Shown in pieces: positions 52,016 through 61,123 of a DNA stretch of 64,000 nucleotides. Position numbers and translations under genes: made by a program. How positions within the stretch are numbered: the stretch's first letter is position 1; every line of letters starts with the position of its first letter. Under the pieces are notes generated by a model, which worked only from the letters and a program-made list of their open reading frames with translations, was not told the origin of the DNA and ran no database searches. Location: the NCBI GenBank assembly GCA_017308475.1, contig JAFKEU010000004.1, positions 558,001 to 622,000 on the forward strand, read 5' to 3'. The stretch comes from Alphaproteobacteria bacterium. Its GTDB lineage: Bacteria; Pseudomonadota; Alphaproteobacteria; Micropepsales; Micropepsaceae.

Positions 52016-53278
52016 TCAAACAGGAGTAGCTACCATGTCATCCCAGCCCCAGCCCGGCGTGCGCGTGGGATGCATGTAGAGGCCTTCGGGCCCCTTCGAG
52101 ATCTCGTACTGCTTGTCGAACATGTCGTAGACCTGCTTCGGCCCGCCAGGCGGCGGCATGAACAGTTCGGCCCAAGGGCCGTTGACGTGGCTGAGCGACC
52201 AGTGACACGCGCCGTTGGTACCGCCGGTATGCGGGATCACGGAAATGTCATAGGCCTCGGCCAACGCGCCGATCTTGCGCAGCTCGCTCATGCCGCCGCA
52301 CCATGTCACGTCCGGCTGCCAGACCGAGGCGCCATCCGCATCCAGCAGCTTGCGGAAGCCATAACGTCCATAGATGTGCTCACCGGTGGCGATGTTGGTC
52401 GATGTGATCTTGCGCCTGAGCCGCCCAAAACCGGCGAAATCGTATGGCGGTAGCACTTCTTCCACCCACTTGACACGATAGGGTTCCAAAAGCCTGCACA
52501 TCTCGATGGTGTATTGCTCGTCCCACGACATCCAGCAGTCGCACATCACATCGCCGTCCGGGCCCACAGCCTTGCGGGCGCGGGCCACCAGCTCGACGTT
52601 TTCGCGCTTGCCCTCCTCGCCGCGCGGGGGGCCTGCTGGCATTGCCACCTTTACCCTGGTGAAGCCGTGCTCGGCGTGCTGCTCGATGTCATTGCCGGTG
52701 CAATAGGCGGGGATGCGCGGCTTGGTCTCGCCGCCCAGAAGCTCATAGACCGGCACACCCAGAGCCTTGCCGATAATGTCCCACAGCGCATTGTCGAAGC
52801 CGGAGATGGCGTTCATGGTCACGCCTTCCTGACCATAGCTTTCGGTGACGCGCCAGTTGATGTCCCAGTTGCGCTCGATATCGAAGGGATCGCGCCCCAT
52901 CATCAGCGCCGCCAGGTGGCCCATCACAATGGCGCCGCCGCCGGCCCCGCCTTGGCCATAGCCGGTGATGCCCTTGTCGGTGGTGATCTCCACCGTGAAG
53001 CCGGGCACATTTTTGGCGGCGAAAAGACTGCGGGTGGGACGGAATTCGGGATAGATGTTGGGCGGCGCCGACACTTCCACCCCTTGGGTCGACCAGGAAC
53101 CCGGCGCGGGCGTATAGCTGGGCGGCGGACGGCGCGGCTTCAGGTTCACCAGCCGCACGCCGGTGATCTTGAGTTTGGATTTTTCCTGGGCCCAGGCCAG
53201 CGGCGGAAGCGTGATCGCCCCGGCCGCCACTGCGGCGGCACCGGTGAGAAAATCGCGCCTGGGCAGATTGATCTTCAT
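52016..53278 (-). CDS. Tat-exported L-rhamnonate-dehydratase-like enolase-superfamily enzyme
   Basis: This 420-residue protein has a twin-arginine leader (P-R-R-D-F-L-T-G-A-A) and then an enolase-superfamily body close to RhmD. Shared features include M-C-D-C-W-M-S-W-D near 235-243, K-W-V-E-E-V-L-P-P, A-T-G-E-H-I-Y-G-R-Y-G-F-R, Q-P-D-V-T-W-C-G-G and V-I-P-H-T-G-G. RhmD dehydrates L-rhamnonate and similar 6-deoxy or C5/C6 aldonates to 2-keto-3-deoxy acids in the cytosol; here the leader implies the periplasm. It lies downstream of PQQ sugar dehydrogenase genes that could supply its aldonate. Confidence 0.86.
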   Translation of the reverse strand: MKINLPRRDFLTGAAAVAAGAITLPPLAWAQEKSKLKITGVRLVNLKPRRPPPSYTPAPGSWSTQGVEVSAPPNIYPEFRPTRSLFAAKNVPGFTVEITTDKGITGYGQGGAGGGAIVMGHLAALMMGRDPFDIERNWDINWRVTESYGQEGVTMNAISGFDNALWDIIGKALGVPVYELLGGETKPRIPAYCTGNDIEQHAEHGFTRVKVAMPAGPPRGEEGKRENVELVARARKAVGPDGDVMCDCWMSWDEQYTIEMCRLLEPYRVKWVEEVLPPYDFAGFGRLRRKITSTNIATGEHIYGRYGFRKLLDADGASVWQPDVTWCGGMSELRKIGALAEAYDISVIPHTGGTNGACHWSLSHVNGPWAELFMPPPGGPKQVYDMFDKQYEISKGPEGLYMHPTRTPGWGWDDMVATPV

Positions 53279-53608
53279 GGCATGCCTCCCTGTGGCGGCG
53301 CATCGACGCGCCGCACCCTTTAGGGGATGGTGATGGCCCTGCCCGTTGCCGTCAACGCCGTCGTGCCGGCCGGCGCCCCGATCTCCCGATTACCTGTCCC
53401 ACAGATGCGGCGCCCTTTTTCCAGGTTTTATGCGGGCAAATGCGTACCATTTTTTCCGCCCCCTCCCCCTTTATCCACCACCGCCATCATCGCCTTTCTG
53501 CCCTGACCGCAAGCTGGAGTGTGGCGCCGAGCCGTGTGGACAGACAGGGTAGATATCGCCGGCGGGGCATTGGCGATCGGGGCCGCAATGACCGGGCCGG
53601 CACAGGCG
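53279..53608. other. Intergenic region of 330 bp with no identified gene
   Basis: This gap separates the rhamnonate-dehydratase-like gene (start at 53278) from the PQQ dehydrogenase gene (stop at 53609), both on the minus strand. It must hold the promoter of the former. Short open frames cross it but none has a ribosome site, coding bias or recognisable motif. A pyrimidine-rich tract near 53455-53480 stands out. I see no tRNA, riboswitch or repeat. Confidence 0.5.
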
Positions 53609-55135
53609 CTATTTCGCCGGCACCAGCCGGATGATCGATCCCCCTTTGGGGTCGCCATTCTGGTTCTGCAGCAGGGCATAGAGATTGCCGTCCGGCCCGG
53701 TCAGCACATCGCGAACCCGGCCAAAACCTTCGAACAGAATCTCCTGATGCGCGATCCTGCGGCCGTCGATCTCCATGCGTATCAGCCGCTGGCCCACCAT
53801 GCCGGTGATGAACAGATTGTTCTTCCAAGCCGGGAATTTGCGGCCAGTGTAAAAGGTGATGCCGCTGGGCCCGATGGACGGATTGTAGAAGGTGATCGGC
53901 GGTGTCATGCCCGGCGCATGTTGCCGCCAGATGCCCGGCTCCAGCCCCATGGTGGCGACGCCCCAGCCATAATCCTTGCCCGGCTCGATGATATTGACCT
54001 CGTCGCCACCGACGGGCCCGTGCTCGGTCTCCCAGAACAGGCCGGTCACCGGATCGATGGCCAGGCCTTCCGGATTGCGATGCCCATAGGTCCAGATACT
54101 GGGCAGGGCACCGGGCGTATGGACGAAGGGATTGTCGGCCGGTGCGCTGCCGTCCAGATTGATGCGATGGATCTTGCCCAGCGGCGAGGCCAGGTTTTGC
54201 GCCGACTGATAATCGTGGCGCTCGCCCATCGACCAGAAGACATGTCCCTTGCCGTCGAACAAAAAGCGCGAACCATAATGGTCGGCCGGGTGGCTGTAGA
54301 TGTCGTCGGGCGCCTGGAACAGGGTCTGCTGGTCCACCCATTCGTTGCTGGCGTTGATCTTGCCGCGCACGATCACGGTCATGGTGGGCGGCGCCAGATT
54401 GGGCGCGGTGTCGTCGCCCGGCTGGACCACATAACCGGGACGCACCGTGGAATAGGACAGATAGATCCATCCGGTCTGGGCGAAATCAGGCGGCAGCGCC
54501 ACATCCAGCATGCCGCCATCCTGGCGTACGAAGACGGTGGGCGTGCCCTTCACCGGCGCACTCATCCTGCCGTCCATCGACAGGAAGCGCAGGCGGCCCG
54601 CGCGCTCGGTAAAGATCATCCGCCCGTCAGGAAGAAAGGCCATGCCCCAGGGCTGGTCCAGCCCCTTTGCCAGCGTCTCCACCCTGAAATTCGCCTTCTC
54701 GGTGGAGAAAACCTTGCCTGTGATGTCGGGCACGGGACCGACGTGGCGGTTCAGGATTCCGCTGCGGATGCGAAGATATGCGGGAAGCTGGGCGATTTCC
54801 TCCGGCGAAAACATGGTCTTGAAACCGTGATTGGCCACGCCCCGGGGCCCGTCGGCGACGGCTCCGACGATCTGCGCATCGCCGTTGGCATCCAGGAAAG
54901 CGGTCGTGAACAGGCTTTTTGCGCTGCCGCCCTTCAGGTCGTTGCCGTGGCAGGCGGCACAGACGCCGGTAAAAATCTCATGCGCCCGGCTTTGCAGCAG
55001 CGCGGGCACCGGGGGCGCCAAACGGCGCGGCGGCGGCACCAGATTGGGAGCGGCCTGCTGAGCCAGTGCGGTGCCTGCGACACCCCCGCCCATCAGGGCC
55101 GCGCCCAGCAACGCGGCCAGAATGATCCGATTCAT
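53609..55135 (-). CDS. PQQ-dependent sugar dehydrogenase with N-terminal cytochrome c domain
   Basis: This 508-residue exported protein has a signal peptide (ending A-L-A-Q). A cytochrome c domain (about 45-130) follows, with the haem motif C-A-A-C-H near residues 59-63 and a methionine ligand candidate in K-T-M-F-S. A six-bladed Asd/soluble glucose dehydrogenase-like domain (about 145-508) has L-D-Q-P-W-G-M-A-F-L-P-D-G, W-T-Y-G-H-R-N-P-E-G-L-A, E-T-E-H-G-P-V-G-G-D-E-V-N and G-K-D-Y-G-W-G-V. It would oxidise a sugar to the lactone and pass electrons straight to its own haem. It is divergent from a haem-less sister at 55228, 92 bp away. Confidence 0.9.
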   Translation of the reverse strand: MNRIILAALLGAALMGGGVAGTALAQQAAPNLVPPPRRLAPPVPALLQSRAHEIFTGVCAACHGNDLKGGSAKSLFTTAFLDANGDAQIVGAVADGPRGVANHGFKTMFSPEEIAQLPAYLRIRSGILNRHVGPVPDITGKVFSTEKANFRVETLAKGLDQPWGMAFLPDGRMIFTERAGRLRFLSMDGRMSAPVKGTPTVFVRQDGGMLDVALPPDFAQTGWIYLSYSTVRPGYVVQPGDDTAPNLAPPTMTVIVRGKINASNEWVDQQTLFQAPDDIYSHPADHYGSRFLFDGKGHVFWSMGERHDYQSAQNLASPLGKIHRINLDGSAPADNPFVHTPGALPSIWTYGHRNPEGLAIDPVTGLFWETEHGPVGGDEVNIIEPGKDYGWGVATMGLEPGIWRQHAPGMTPPITFYNPSIGPSGITFYTGRKFPAWKNNLFITGMVGQRLIRMEIDGRRIAHQEILFEGFGRVRDVLTGPDGNLYALLQNQNGDPKGGSIIRLVPAK

Positions 55136-55227
55136 GAGCCTCTCCCCGGCTTATTTTTGCCGACTATAGCGGGATGGCGGGCTAGACTGGCAAGATAAAC
55201 CGGCGAGAAGCTTGAGGGGAAATCGCT

Positions 55228-56502
55228 ATGCGCGGCATCTGGCTGACCACATTTCTTCTGCTTTCGACGGCGGCGGTTGCGCAGGTTGCGCCTCCGCCCC
55301 CGCCACCGGGCAACAACAGCAATTCCTTTCCCCCGCCGCGCATGGTGGAGGGCCAGCCGTTCGAAACACGGCCGCCCGAAAAGGCCGACGATGCGCCGCT
55401 GTTCCCCGAGCAGACCCGCGCGCCGTTTCACCGGGCGGCCGATTACAAGGTGACGACCATCACCGACAAGCTGCATCTGCCCTGGTCGCTGGCATTCCTG
55501 CCCGATGGAAAAATGCTGGTTACCGAGAAATACCCCGCGCATCTGCGGATCGTGTCACAGGACGGCACCATGTCGGAACCGCTGGGCGGCATCGGCATGC
55601 TGGCGCCCACAGGCAAGCTTGGCGTTCTGGATGTGGTTCTGGCGCCGGACTTCGCCAAAAGCCATCGCATCTATTTCTCCTTCTTCGAGACCCTGGCTGA
55701 GGGCAACAGCAACACCTATCTGGCGCATGCCGTGCTGGATGAGGCGGGGAACGCCGTCCACGACGTCACCGTGATCTATCGCGGGGTGCCCGAGCTTCCA
55801 GAGCACAATTTCTCCATGAAACAGGGTGGGCGCATCGCCTTTGCCAGGGATGGCACTCTGTTCATGACCGTGGGCGACCGCGACGGCAACAAGGTAGAGG
55901 ACTATGAGGAAGCCCAGGCGCAGAAGCTTGACCGCGATGTCGGCAAGATCATCCATTTGACAGGGGAGGGCACGCCGGCGCCCGACAATCCCTTCCTGAA
56001 CAAGCCCGGGGTTCGCCCCGAAATCTGGGCCTATGGCATCCGCAGCCCGGAAGGGCTGGCCTTCGATGCCAAGGGACGGCTGTGGGAAACAGAACACGGC
56101 CCGCGCGGCGGTGACGAGCTGAACCTGATAAAAAAGGGCGTCAATTACGGCTGGCCCATCATAACCCACGGCATTGACTATTCCGGCAAGCCGCTGGGCG
56201 CAGGCATCACCGCCAAGGCGGGTATGGAGCAACCAGTCTATTACTGGGATCCGGTGATCGGGCCATCGGGCCTGGCGGTCTATCGCGGCAACATGTTTCC
56301 CGCATGGAAGAACAGCATCTTCGCCGGCGCCCTGCGCGGCATCGGCATCTATCGCCTGGAAATGCGCGGCGGCAAGGTCGTGGCCGAAGAGCCGATGCTG
56401 ACCGACAGGAAGGAGCGCGTCCGCGACGTACGGGTGGGGCCGGACGGCGCGCTCTATGTGCTGACCGAGCAGAAGGCGCTGCTGAAGATCACGCCGAACT
56501 AG
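55228..56502 (+). CDS. PQQ-dependent aldose sugar dehydrogenase (Asd/YliI type)
   Basis: This 424-residue exported quinoprotein has a signal peptide (ending A-V-A-Q-V), a proline-rich stretch, and then the Asd propeller. Landmarks are L-H-L-P-W-S-L-A-F-L-P-D-G-K near 87-100, the catalytic-type region N-F-S-M-K-Q-G-G-R-I, W-A-Y-G-I-R-S-P-E-G-L-A-F-D, E-H-G-P-R-G-G-D-E-L-N and G-V-N-Y-G-W-P-I-I. It oxidises free aldoses at C1. It lacks the cytochrome domain of its neighbour. Its stop shares CTAG with the convergent aminotransferase stop. Domain pattern strongly supports the call; the sugar is unknown. Confidence 0.9.
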   Translation: MRGIWLTTFLLLSTAAVAQVAPPPPPPGNNSNSFPPPRMVEGQPFETRPPEKADDAPLFPEQTRAPFHRAADYKVTTITDKLHLPWSLAFLPDGKMLVTEKYPAHLRIVSQDGTMSEPLGGIGMLAPTGKLGVLDVVLAPDFAKSHRIYFSFFETLAEGNSNTYLAHAVLDEAGNAVHDVTVIYRGVPELPEHNFSMKQGGRIAFARDGTLFMTVGDRDGNKVEDYEEAQAQKLDRDVGKIIHLTGEGTPAPDNPFLNKPGVRPEIWAYGIRSPEGLAFDAKGRLWETEHGPRGGDELNLIKKGVNYGWPIITHGIDYSGKPLGAGITAKAGMEQPVYYWDPVIGPSGLAVYRGNMFPAWKNSIFAGALRGIGIYRLEMRGGKVVAEEPMLTDRKERVRDVRVGPDGALYVLTEQKALLKITPN

Positions 56503-57827
56503 AGCGCTTTCAGCGATGCCTCGAACTGCTCCAGGGTGAAGGCGACATCGTCCATCGTATGGGCCGCCGACAGCGAGCACTGCTTGGTGGCGATGGGCAC
56601 GAAGAAGACGCCACGTTCAACAAGGCCGCGGCGCAGCGCCACGTCGCGGGCGAAATCGTGCCCTTTGATGATGTCGTGCAGGTCGCGCGGCGGCGTTTCC
56701 ATCAGATAGAAGGAAAAGGCCGAACCCTGGCGCGCCACGCAGGCTGCAATTCCCGCATGTTTGAAGATGTCCAGAATGCCGGCCTCCATCGCCGCACCCA
56801 TCTTTTCCATCCGCGGATAGATCTCGTTTCCGTTCGTCGCCAGATGACGCACAGTTTCGATCGCCGCGGCCACGGCCACGGGATGGCCATTATAGGTGCC
56901 CGCCACGAAGGGGCGCTTGGACGGATCGGGGTCGACGATGCTGTCCATGTACCTGGACTTCCCCCCCACCATGGCAATGGGAAAGCCGTTGGCCACCGCC
57001 TTGCCATAGACGACAAGATCGGGCATCACGCCGCTGAGCGCGCTGTAGCCGCCCAGCGCGTGGCGAAAGCCGGTCTTGACTTCGTCGAACACCAGAAGAA
57101 AACCAAGCTCGTCAGCGAGTGCGCGCAGGCCTTCCAGATAACCGGGACCGGGTTTGACCACGCCGATATTCTGAAGCAGCGGCTCGGTAACCAAGGCGGC
57201 TACCGGATAGCGGCGGCAGACATAGCGGACCGACTCAAGGTCGTTGAAGTTGATTGCGTGGACGAAACGGGTGTCGAGGATTGTTGTGCCCGCGCCCAGC
57301 GGCTTCAACGGATATTCGCCGGGCGACACGCGCGGACCGATCTCGGCAAGCGTGTTGAAGACATTGCAGGCCAGTTCGTCGGAATTGCCGTTATAGCCAC
57401 CCTGCATCACGATGATGTGGCTCTTACCCGTCACCGCGCGGGCGATGCGCACCGCCAGCGCGTCCGCCTCGCTGCCGGTGTTCAGCAACGTCAGCTTCTC
57501 CACCGCCGGGACATGAGTAACGATCAGTTCGGCCAGCATCCCTTCCAGCACCGATGGACCAGCGCCGAATAGGCTGTCGCCCGTGGTCAGGGCCGCGGCG
57601 GCGGCCTCGTTCACCGGCCGGAAATTGTGGCCGAGGAAATAGGGCGCAAAGCCGGCGTGATAGTCGATATAGCGCTTGCCCGCCGCGTCCCAAAGATACG
57701 CACCCTCGCCCTTCACGAAGGCGACGGCGGGATCGATGCTGCGGTTGACCGACGAGATGCCGCCGGGAATAAAACGGCGGTTATGCTCCAGAATCGCCTT
57801 GGATGTGGGCGTATCGTTCTTATCCAT
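56499..57827 (-). CDS. Class III PLP aminotransferase (GSA-aminomutase-like)
   Basis: This 442-residue fold type I enzyme resembles glutamate-1-semialdehyde aminomutase and related aminotransferases. Motifs are F-I-P-G-G-I-S-S-V-N-R near residue 20, L-L-N-T-G-S-E-A-D-A-L-A near 120, V-F-D-E-V-K-T-G-F-R (PLP-ring aspartate), and the PLP lysine in V-Y-G-K-A-V-A-N-G-F-P. F-V-A-G-T-Y-N-G-H-P follows. Context argues against haem synthesis: it is the last gene of an operon with an SSS carrier and a ceramidase-like hydrolase. The ATG at 57827 overlaps the upstream stop by 8 bp; a TTG at 57839 is an alternative. Confidence 0.87.
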   Translation of the reverse strand: MDKNDTPTSKAILEHNRRFIPGGISSVNRSIDPAVAFVKGEGAYLWDAAGKRYIDYHAGFAPYFLGHNFRPVNEAAAAALTTGDSLFGAGPSVLEGMLAELIVTHVPAVEKLTLLNTGSEADALAVRIARAVTGKSHIIVMQGGYNGNSDELACNVFNTLAEIGPRVSPGEYPLKPLGAGTTILDTRFVHAINFNDLESVRYVCRRYPVAALVTEPLLQNIGVVKPGPGYLEGLRALADELGFLLVFDEVKTGFRHALGGYSALSGVMPDLVVYGKAVANGFPIAMVGGKSRYMDSIVDPDPSKRPFVAGTYNGHPVAVAAAIETVRHLATNGNEIYPRMEKMGAAMEAGILDIFKHAGIAACVARQGSAFSFYLMETPPRDLHDIIKGHDFARDVALRRGLVERGVFFVPIATKQCSLSAAHTMDDVAFTLEQFEASLKAL

Positions 57828-59220
57828 GGGCGGCTTCAAGCTCGGTAAGTGCGTGGGTCGTATCCTCGATCACCTGCTCCAGGCAGCCGGGTTTGAACAG
57901 CGAAATCCTGATCTGGTAGAGGCCCGGCTTGTCATAGGTGTCCGCCGGAGCGAGATAGCCGACATTGCCATTGACGATATTCAGCACCATCACGGCGCGG
58001 CCGGGGAACCGGCGGCGCATTTCCTTCTGGAAATGGCAATAGGCCTCGGCCGGCGCGCCGATCAGGATGGCATCGCCGATCTGCCACAGCGTCATTCTCA
58101 GTGCGCGGCTTTTGCCCTCGCCAACATCGCGCCGGACCATCAGCCGCCGCTCCAGCCGTTCGCGCATATAGCGGTCGGTGGTGGTCTTCAGGCTTTCCAG
58201 CAGTTCGACCTCGGTCGGCAGGTCGACATAGGCGAGCTCGGTGATCGACGTGGTGGCCACCAGCGCGGTGCTGGCGGGCTTGGGCCGAAGGCTCCAGCGG
58301 CCCAGGCGCGCGCCCGATTCCTCGATCCGGTCAAAGGCGAACTCCTGTTCCGGCGGCAGCATACCCGTCAGCGTGGATAGTGCCGCATAGCCCAGTTGGC
58401 GTCCGTTCTGGTCGGCGACAGCGACATCGGCCTCATACGAACGCAGCGGCGTCATGTCGCCCGATGCGCCGTGCAGGAACAGGCAGGGTGCCCCGTCCGT
58501 ATCACGCTCAACCACTTCGCGCATTGCGCCGTAATAGTCGGGCGAGATCAACTTGTTGCCGCCGCCCAGGCTGACGGGATGGCAGGCATAGTTCACCATT
58601 GTGGCCATGATCCTGCCGCCGGCATCCGTCACCCGGCCCACCAGTACGGTGTCGTCCGACGGGCCATCGGGGTTGACGCTGCAGAGGAAGGTCTCACTGT
58701 CCAGCACCAGGTCGCGATTGCGCGCCAGGTCGCAGCGGCCATAGGCCCAGGAAGCGACCGCGGGCTGGGCGTTGACCTTTGCGCCCGTGATCGCGGCAGC
58801 ACAGGCGTCCACCACCTTGTCGCGGTAAGGCGGGATCAGGTGGCCGCCCTGGCGCTCGACATTCTGCAGGTTGGACGCAGGCCCGGAATGGGTATGGCCC
58901 ATATGGACGATCAGCTGGTCATCGCGGATACCGGCCTTTTCCACAATACGGGTCCGGATCTCGCGTTCATGGGCGTTGTCGTACCACCAACCAAGGTCCA
59001 GGCAGAGAAGATACAGTTCCAATTGCGGATCTCGGCCCCGCAGGAACAGACAAGTAGCATAGAGCGGTCGATGAATTCCTTCCGCCGCATCGTGCATGGC
59101 GCTGCCCCAGGAGCGCGCATAGATGCCGGCGGGCGGGGTGACGTCGGTGCGTGCCACGCCCATATCGCCCTTGAATTCAGATTGGCGGATCACAAGGTCT
59201 GACAGGTTCTTCTTGTTCAT
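57820..59220 (-). CDS. Neutral/alkaline ceramidase-like amidohydrolase (N-terminal domain only)
   Basis: This 466-residue protein resembles the N-terminal catalytic domain of neutral ceramidases. D-V-T-P-P-A-G-I-Y near residue 25-33, G-H-T-H-S-G-P-A near 110 (zinc ligands), N-Y-A-C-H-P-V near 213 and G-A-S-G-D-M-T-P near 245 are the family landmarks. It lacks the C-terminal immunoglobulin-like domain of true ceramidases and has no signal peptide, so it probably hydrolyses a small amide or ester in the cytosol. The ATG at 59220 overlaps the transporter stop by 4 bp. It is flanked by a carrier and an aminotransferase, consistent with release of an amine that is then transaminated. Confidence 0.8.
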   Translation of the reverse strand: MNKKNLSDLVIRQSEFKGDMGVARTDVTPPAGIYARSWGSAMHDAAEGIHRPLYATCLFLRGRDPQLELYLLCLDLGWWYDNAHEREIRTRIVEKAGIRDDQLIVHMGHTHSGPASNLQNVERQGGHLIPPYRDKVVDACAAAITGAKVNAQPAVASWAYGRCDLARNRDLVLDSETFLCSVNPDGPSDDTVLVGRVTDAGGRIMATMVNYACHPVSLGGGNKLISPDYYGAMREVVERDTDGAPCLFLHGASGDMTPLRSYEADVAVADQNGRQLGYAALSTLTGMLPPEQEFAFDRIEESGARLGRWSLRPKPASTALVATTSITELAYVDLPTEVELLESLKTTTDRYMRERLERRLMVRRDVGEGKSRALRMTLWQIGDAILIGAPAEAYCHFQKEMRRRFPGRAVMVLNIVNGNVGYLAPADTYDKPGLYQIRISLFKPGCLEQVIEDTTHALTELEAAHG

Positions 59221-60938
59221 GGCCCTATCCTTGTTGGGAAGAATATCTGACTGAAGATCAGCATGCACAGGCAGGTGAGCACGAGCAGAAGGCCCGCCCA
59301 CAACCAAATACTATTATACCATTTATCGCCCAATCCTGCCTTCAGGGTTTCCCTGGAATTCCAGAAGGTAACCGGCTCGGCTTCGGTACCAGGCGCGGGC
59401 GCCGGGTGGATCAGGGTTCCGGCCACGCACAACAGGATCGACACCAGAAGGCAGATCGGCGCCTGGTTGCCGAAGGGATAGAACCAGCCGGGCATGGCAA
59501 AGGCGGCGCCCAGAATCTTCATCACGAATCCGCACCCCAGCCCGCCCACGATGGCCGCCATCGCGCCCGCCCCATTGGTGCGCTTCCACAAAAGGCCCAC
59601 CCACAGGATGGCGGCGAAGGGTGGGGCGACGAAGGCGTTTATGGTCTGCATATACTGATAGACGCCGTCATTCTGGCGGCTGATATAGATGGCCATGGCG
59701 ATGCCGGCCAGCACCGCGGCGATGCTGGCCCAGATGCCGAAGCGCACCTTCTGTTTCTCGGTGGCATCGGGGTTGATCAGCGGCACATAGATGTCCAGCG
59801 TCAGCACTGCCGCCGTCGCATTGACCACGGAACTGACTGTTGACTGGACGGCGCTGATCAGGACCGCCAGCAGAAGCCCGCGCAAGCCCGCCGGAAGGAA
59901 TTCGCGCACCAGAACGACAAAGCCGCCGTCGGCCCGGTGCTGGGCATCGGCCCAGTTGCCCATTAGGAATTCGGGATGCCGCGCGAACAGGATCATGCCC
60001 GGCAGCACGATGATCAGCGGCAGGAACAGCTTGGCATAGCCCGCCATCACCAGCCCCATGCGCGCGTGCCACACATCGCGCGCGCCCAGCACGCGCTGGA
60101 CGATGAACTGGTTCATCACCCCGTACCAAACCCCCACCGCCAGGAGGCCGAAGAAGGTTCCGGTCCAGGGAGCCAATGGATGATCGGGCGGCTGGAACAC
60201 AGTCAGCCGATTGTAGGCGCCGTATTGGGTCAGATGGCTTCCGCTGGCGACAAGCGCCTGATGCCAGGGGCCCTGATCGGCGATGTTGAGATGGATGACA
60301 TTGACGAAGCCGTCTATCAGGCTGCCAGTGGGGCTCATCGCCTTCAGTGCCAGGACGGTCAAAAGGCCCACGCCGCCGATCTTCACCACTGCGGTGACCA
60401 GGCCCGTCCAGGCCACGGTGTTGAGGCCGCCATAGACCGCCCATCCCCCCGCGAACAGGCCGGTGCCGATGATGCAGGCCAGCAACGGCCAACCGAAGAA
60501 ACCCGACAGCGCCAGTCCGCCCGCATACATCACCGCGGACATGAAAATGGTGATGTTGGCGAAGATGGTCAGCAGCGCGAAGGCCTGGCGCACGCCGCGC
60601 CCGAACCGCCGGGCCAGGTATTCCGGCACGGTCGTGACCTGCGCCCGGATCAGGAAAGGCACGAAAAGGAAGACGATGATAATTTCGGCTAGCGAGGTCT
60701 GCCATTGGGCCAGCGCCGGGACCACGCCCATGACGGTGCTGGCGCCGACCAGGCCGATGAAATGCTCGGTCGAGACATTGGCGGCGACATAGGATCCGCC
60801 GACTGCGTACCAGGGAAGTCTCCGGCCGGCGAGGAAATAGTCCGTGGAATTGTCGCGCTCGCCGCGGCCCGAAACAACGCCCACGACACACAGCGCCGCC
60901 AGGAAAATGAAGAACTCGACATAGTCGAGCGGCAGCAT
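59217..60938 (-). CDS. Sodium:solute symporter (SSS family)
   Basis: This carrier of about 573 residues has roughly 14 membrane helices. SSS landmarks are D-Y-F-L-A-G-R-R-L-P-W-Y near residue 37-48, S-T-E-H-F-I-G-L, Y-L-A-R-R-F-G-R-G-V and the Na-site region S-A-V-Q-S-T-V-S-S-V-V-N-A-T. It resembles sugar or inositol SGLT-like members more than proline carriers. The ATG at 60938 gives the usual N-terminus; a TTG at 60959 lies closer to a GGAAGGA site and is a real alternative. It heads an operon with a ceramidase-like hydrolase and an aminotransferase, so the cargo may be an amide-linked sugar or cyclitol. Confidence 0.88.
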   Translation of the reverse strand: MLPLDYVEFFIFLAALCVVGVVSGRGERDNSTDYFLAGRRLPWYAVGGSYVAANVSTEHFIGLVGASTVMGVVPALAQWQTSLAEIIIVFLFVPFLIRAQVTTVPEYLARRFGRGVRQAFALLTIFANITIFMSAVMYAGGLALSGFFGWPLLACIIGTGLFAGGWAVYGGLNTVAWTGLVTAVVKIGGVGLLTVLALKAMSPTGSLIDGFVNVIHLNIADQGPWHQALVASGSHLTQYGAYNRLTVFQPPDHPLAPWTGTFFGLLAVGVWYGVMNQFIVQRVLGARDVWHARMGLVMAGYAKLFLPLIIVLPGMILFARHPEFLMGNWADAQHRADGGFVVLVREFLPAGLRGLLLAVLISAVQSTVSSVVNATAAVLTLDIYVPLINPDATEKQKVRFGIWASIAAVLAGIAMAIYISRQNDGVYQYMQTINAFVAPPFAAILWVGLLWKRTNGAGAMAAIVGGLGCGFVMKILGAAFAMPGWFYPFGNQAPICLLVSILLCVAGTLIHPAPAPGTEAEPVTFWNSRETLKAGLGDKWYNSIWLWAGLLLVLTCLCMLIFSQIFFPTRIGP

Positions 60939-61123
60939 GGAAAGCGTTGCCGTCCCCAAAATCCTTCCCCCCCGGCGCGACGCCCAAAGTTTATGGCGCT
61001 ACCGGAACCCTAAACCAGGTTTGTCTCTCACGCCAAGGACCGCATTTGCGCCGCCGGAACGCGGACGATAGATTGCCGGCAGTGAAACCGGCCACGGCCG
61101 ATTATCCCGGGAAACCGATCCAT

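Noticed and set aside
53346..53679. Short open frames in the 330-bp gap before the PQQ sugar dehydrogenase
   Set aside because: They are in several frames, have no ribosome sites and give low-complexity Arg/Pro/Ser-rich products.
56499..57827. Glutamate-1-semialdehyde aminomutase (hemL) of haem synthesis
   Set aside because: Alphaproteobacteria generally make aminolevulinate by the Shemin (ALAS) route, and the gene is in a catabolic-looking operon; it is called only as a class III aminotransferase.
60939..61123. Possible cobalamin riboswitch before the BtuB-like receptor
   Set aside because: I could not find the conserved B12-box or the expected stem pattern in these 185 bases, so there is no support for a riboswitch.
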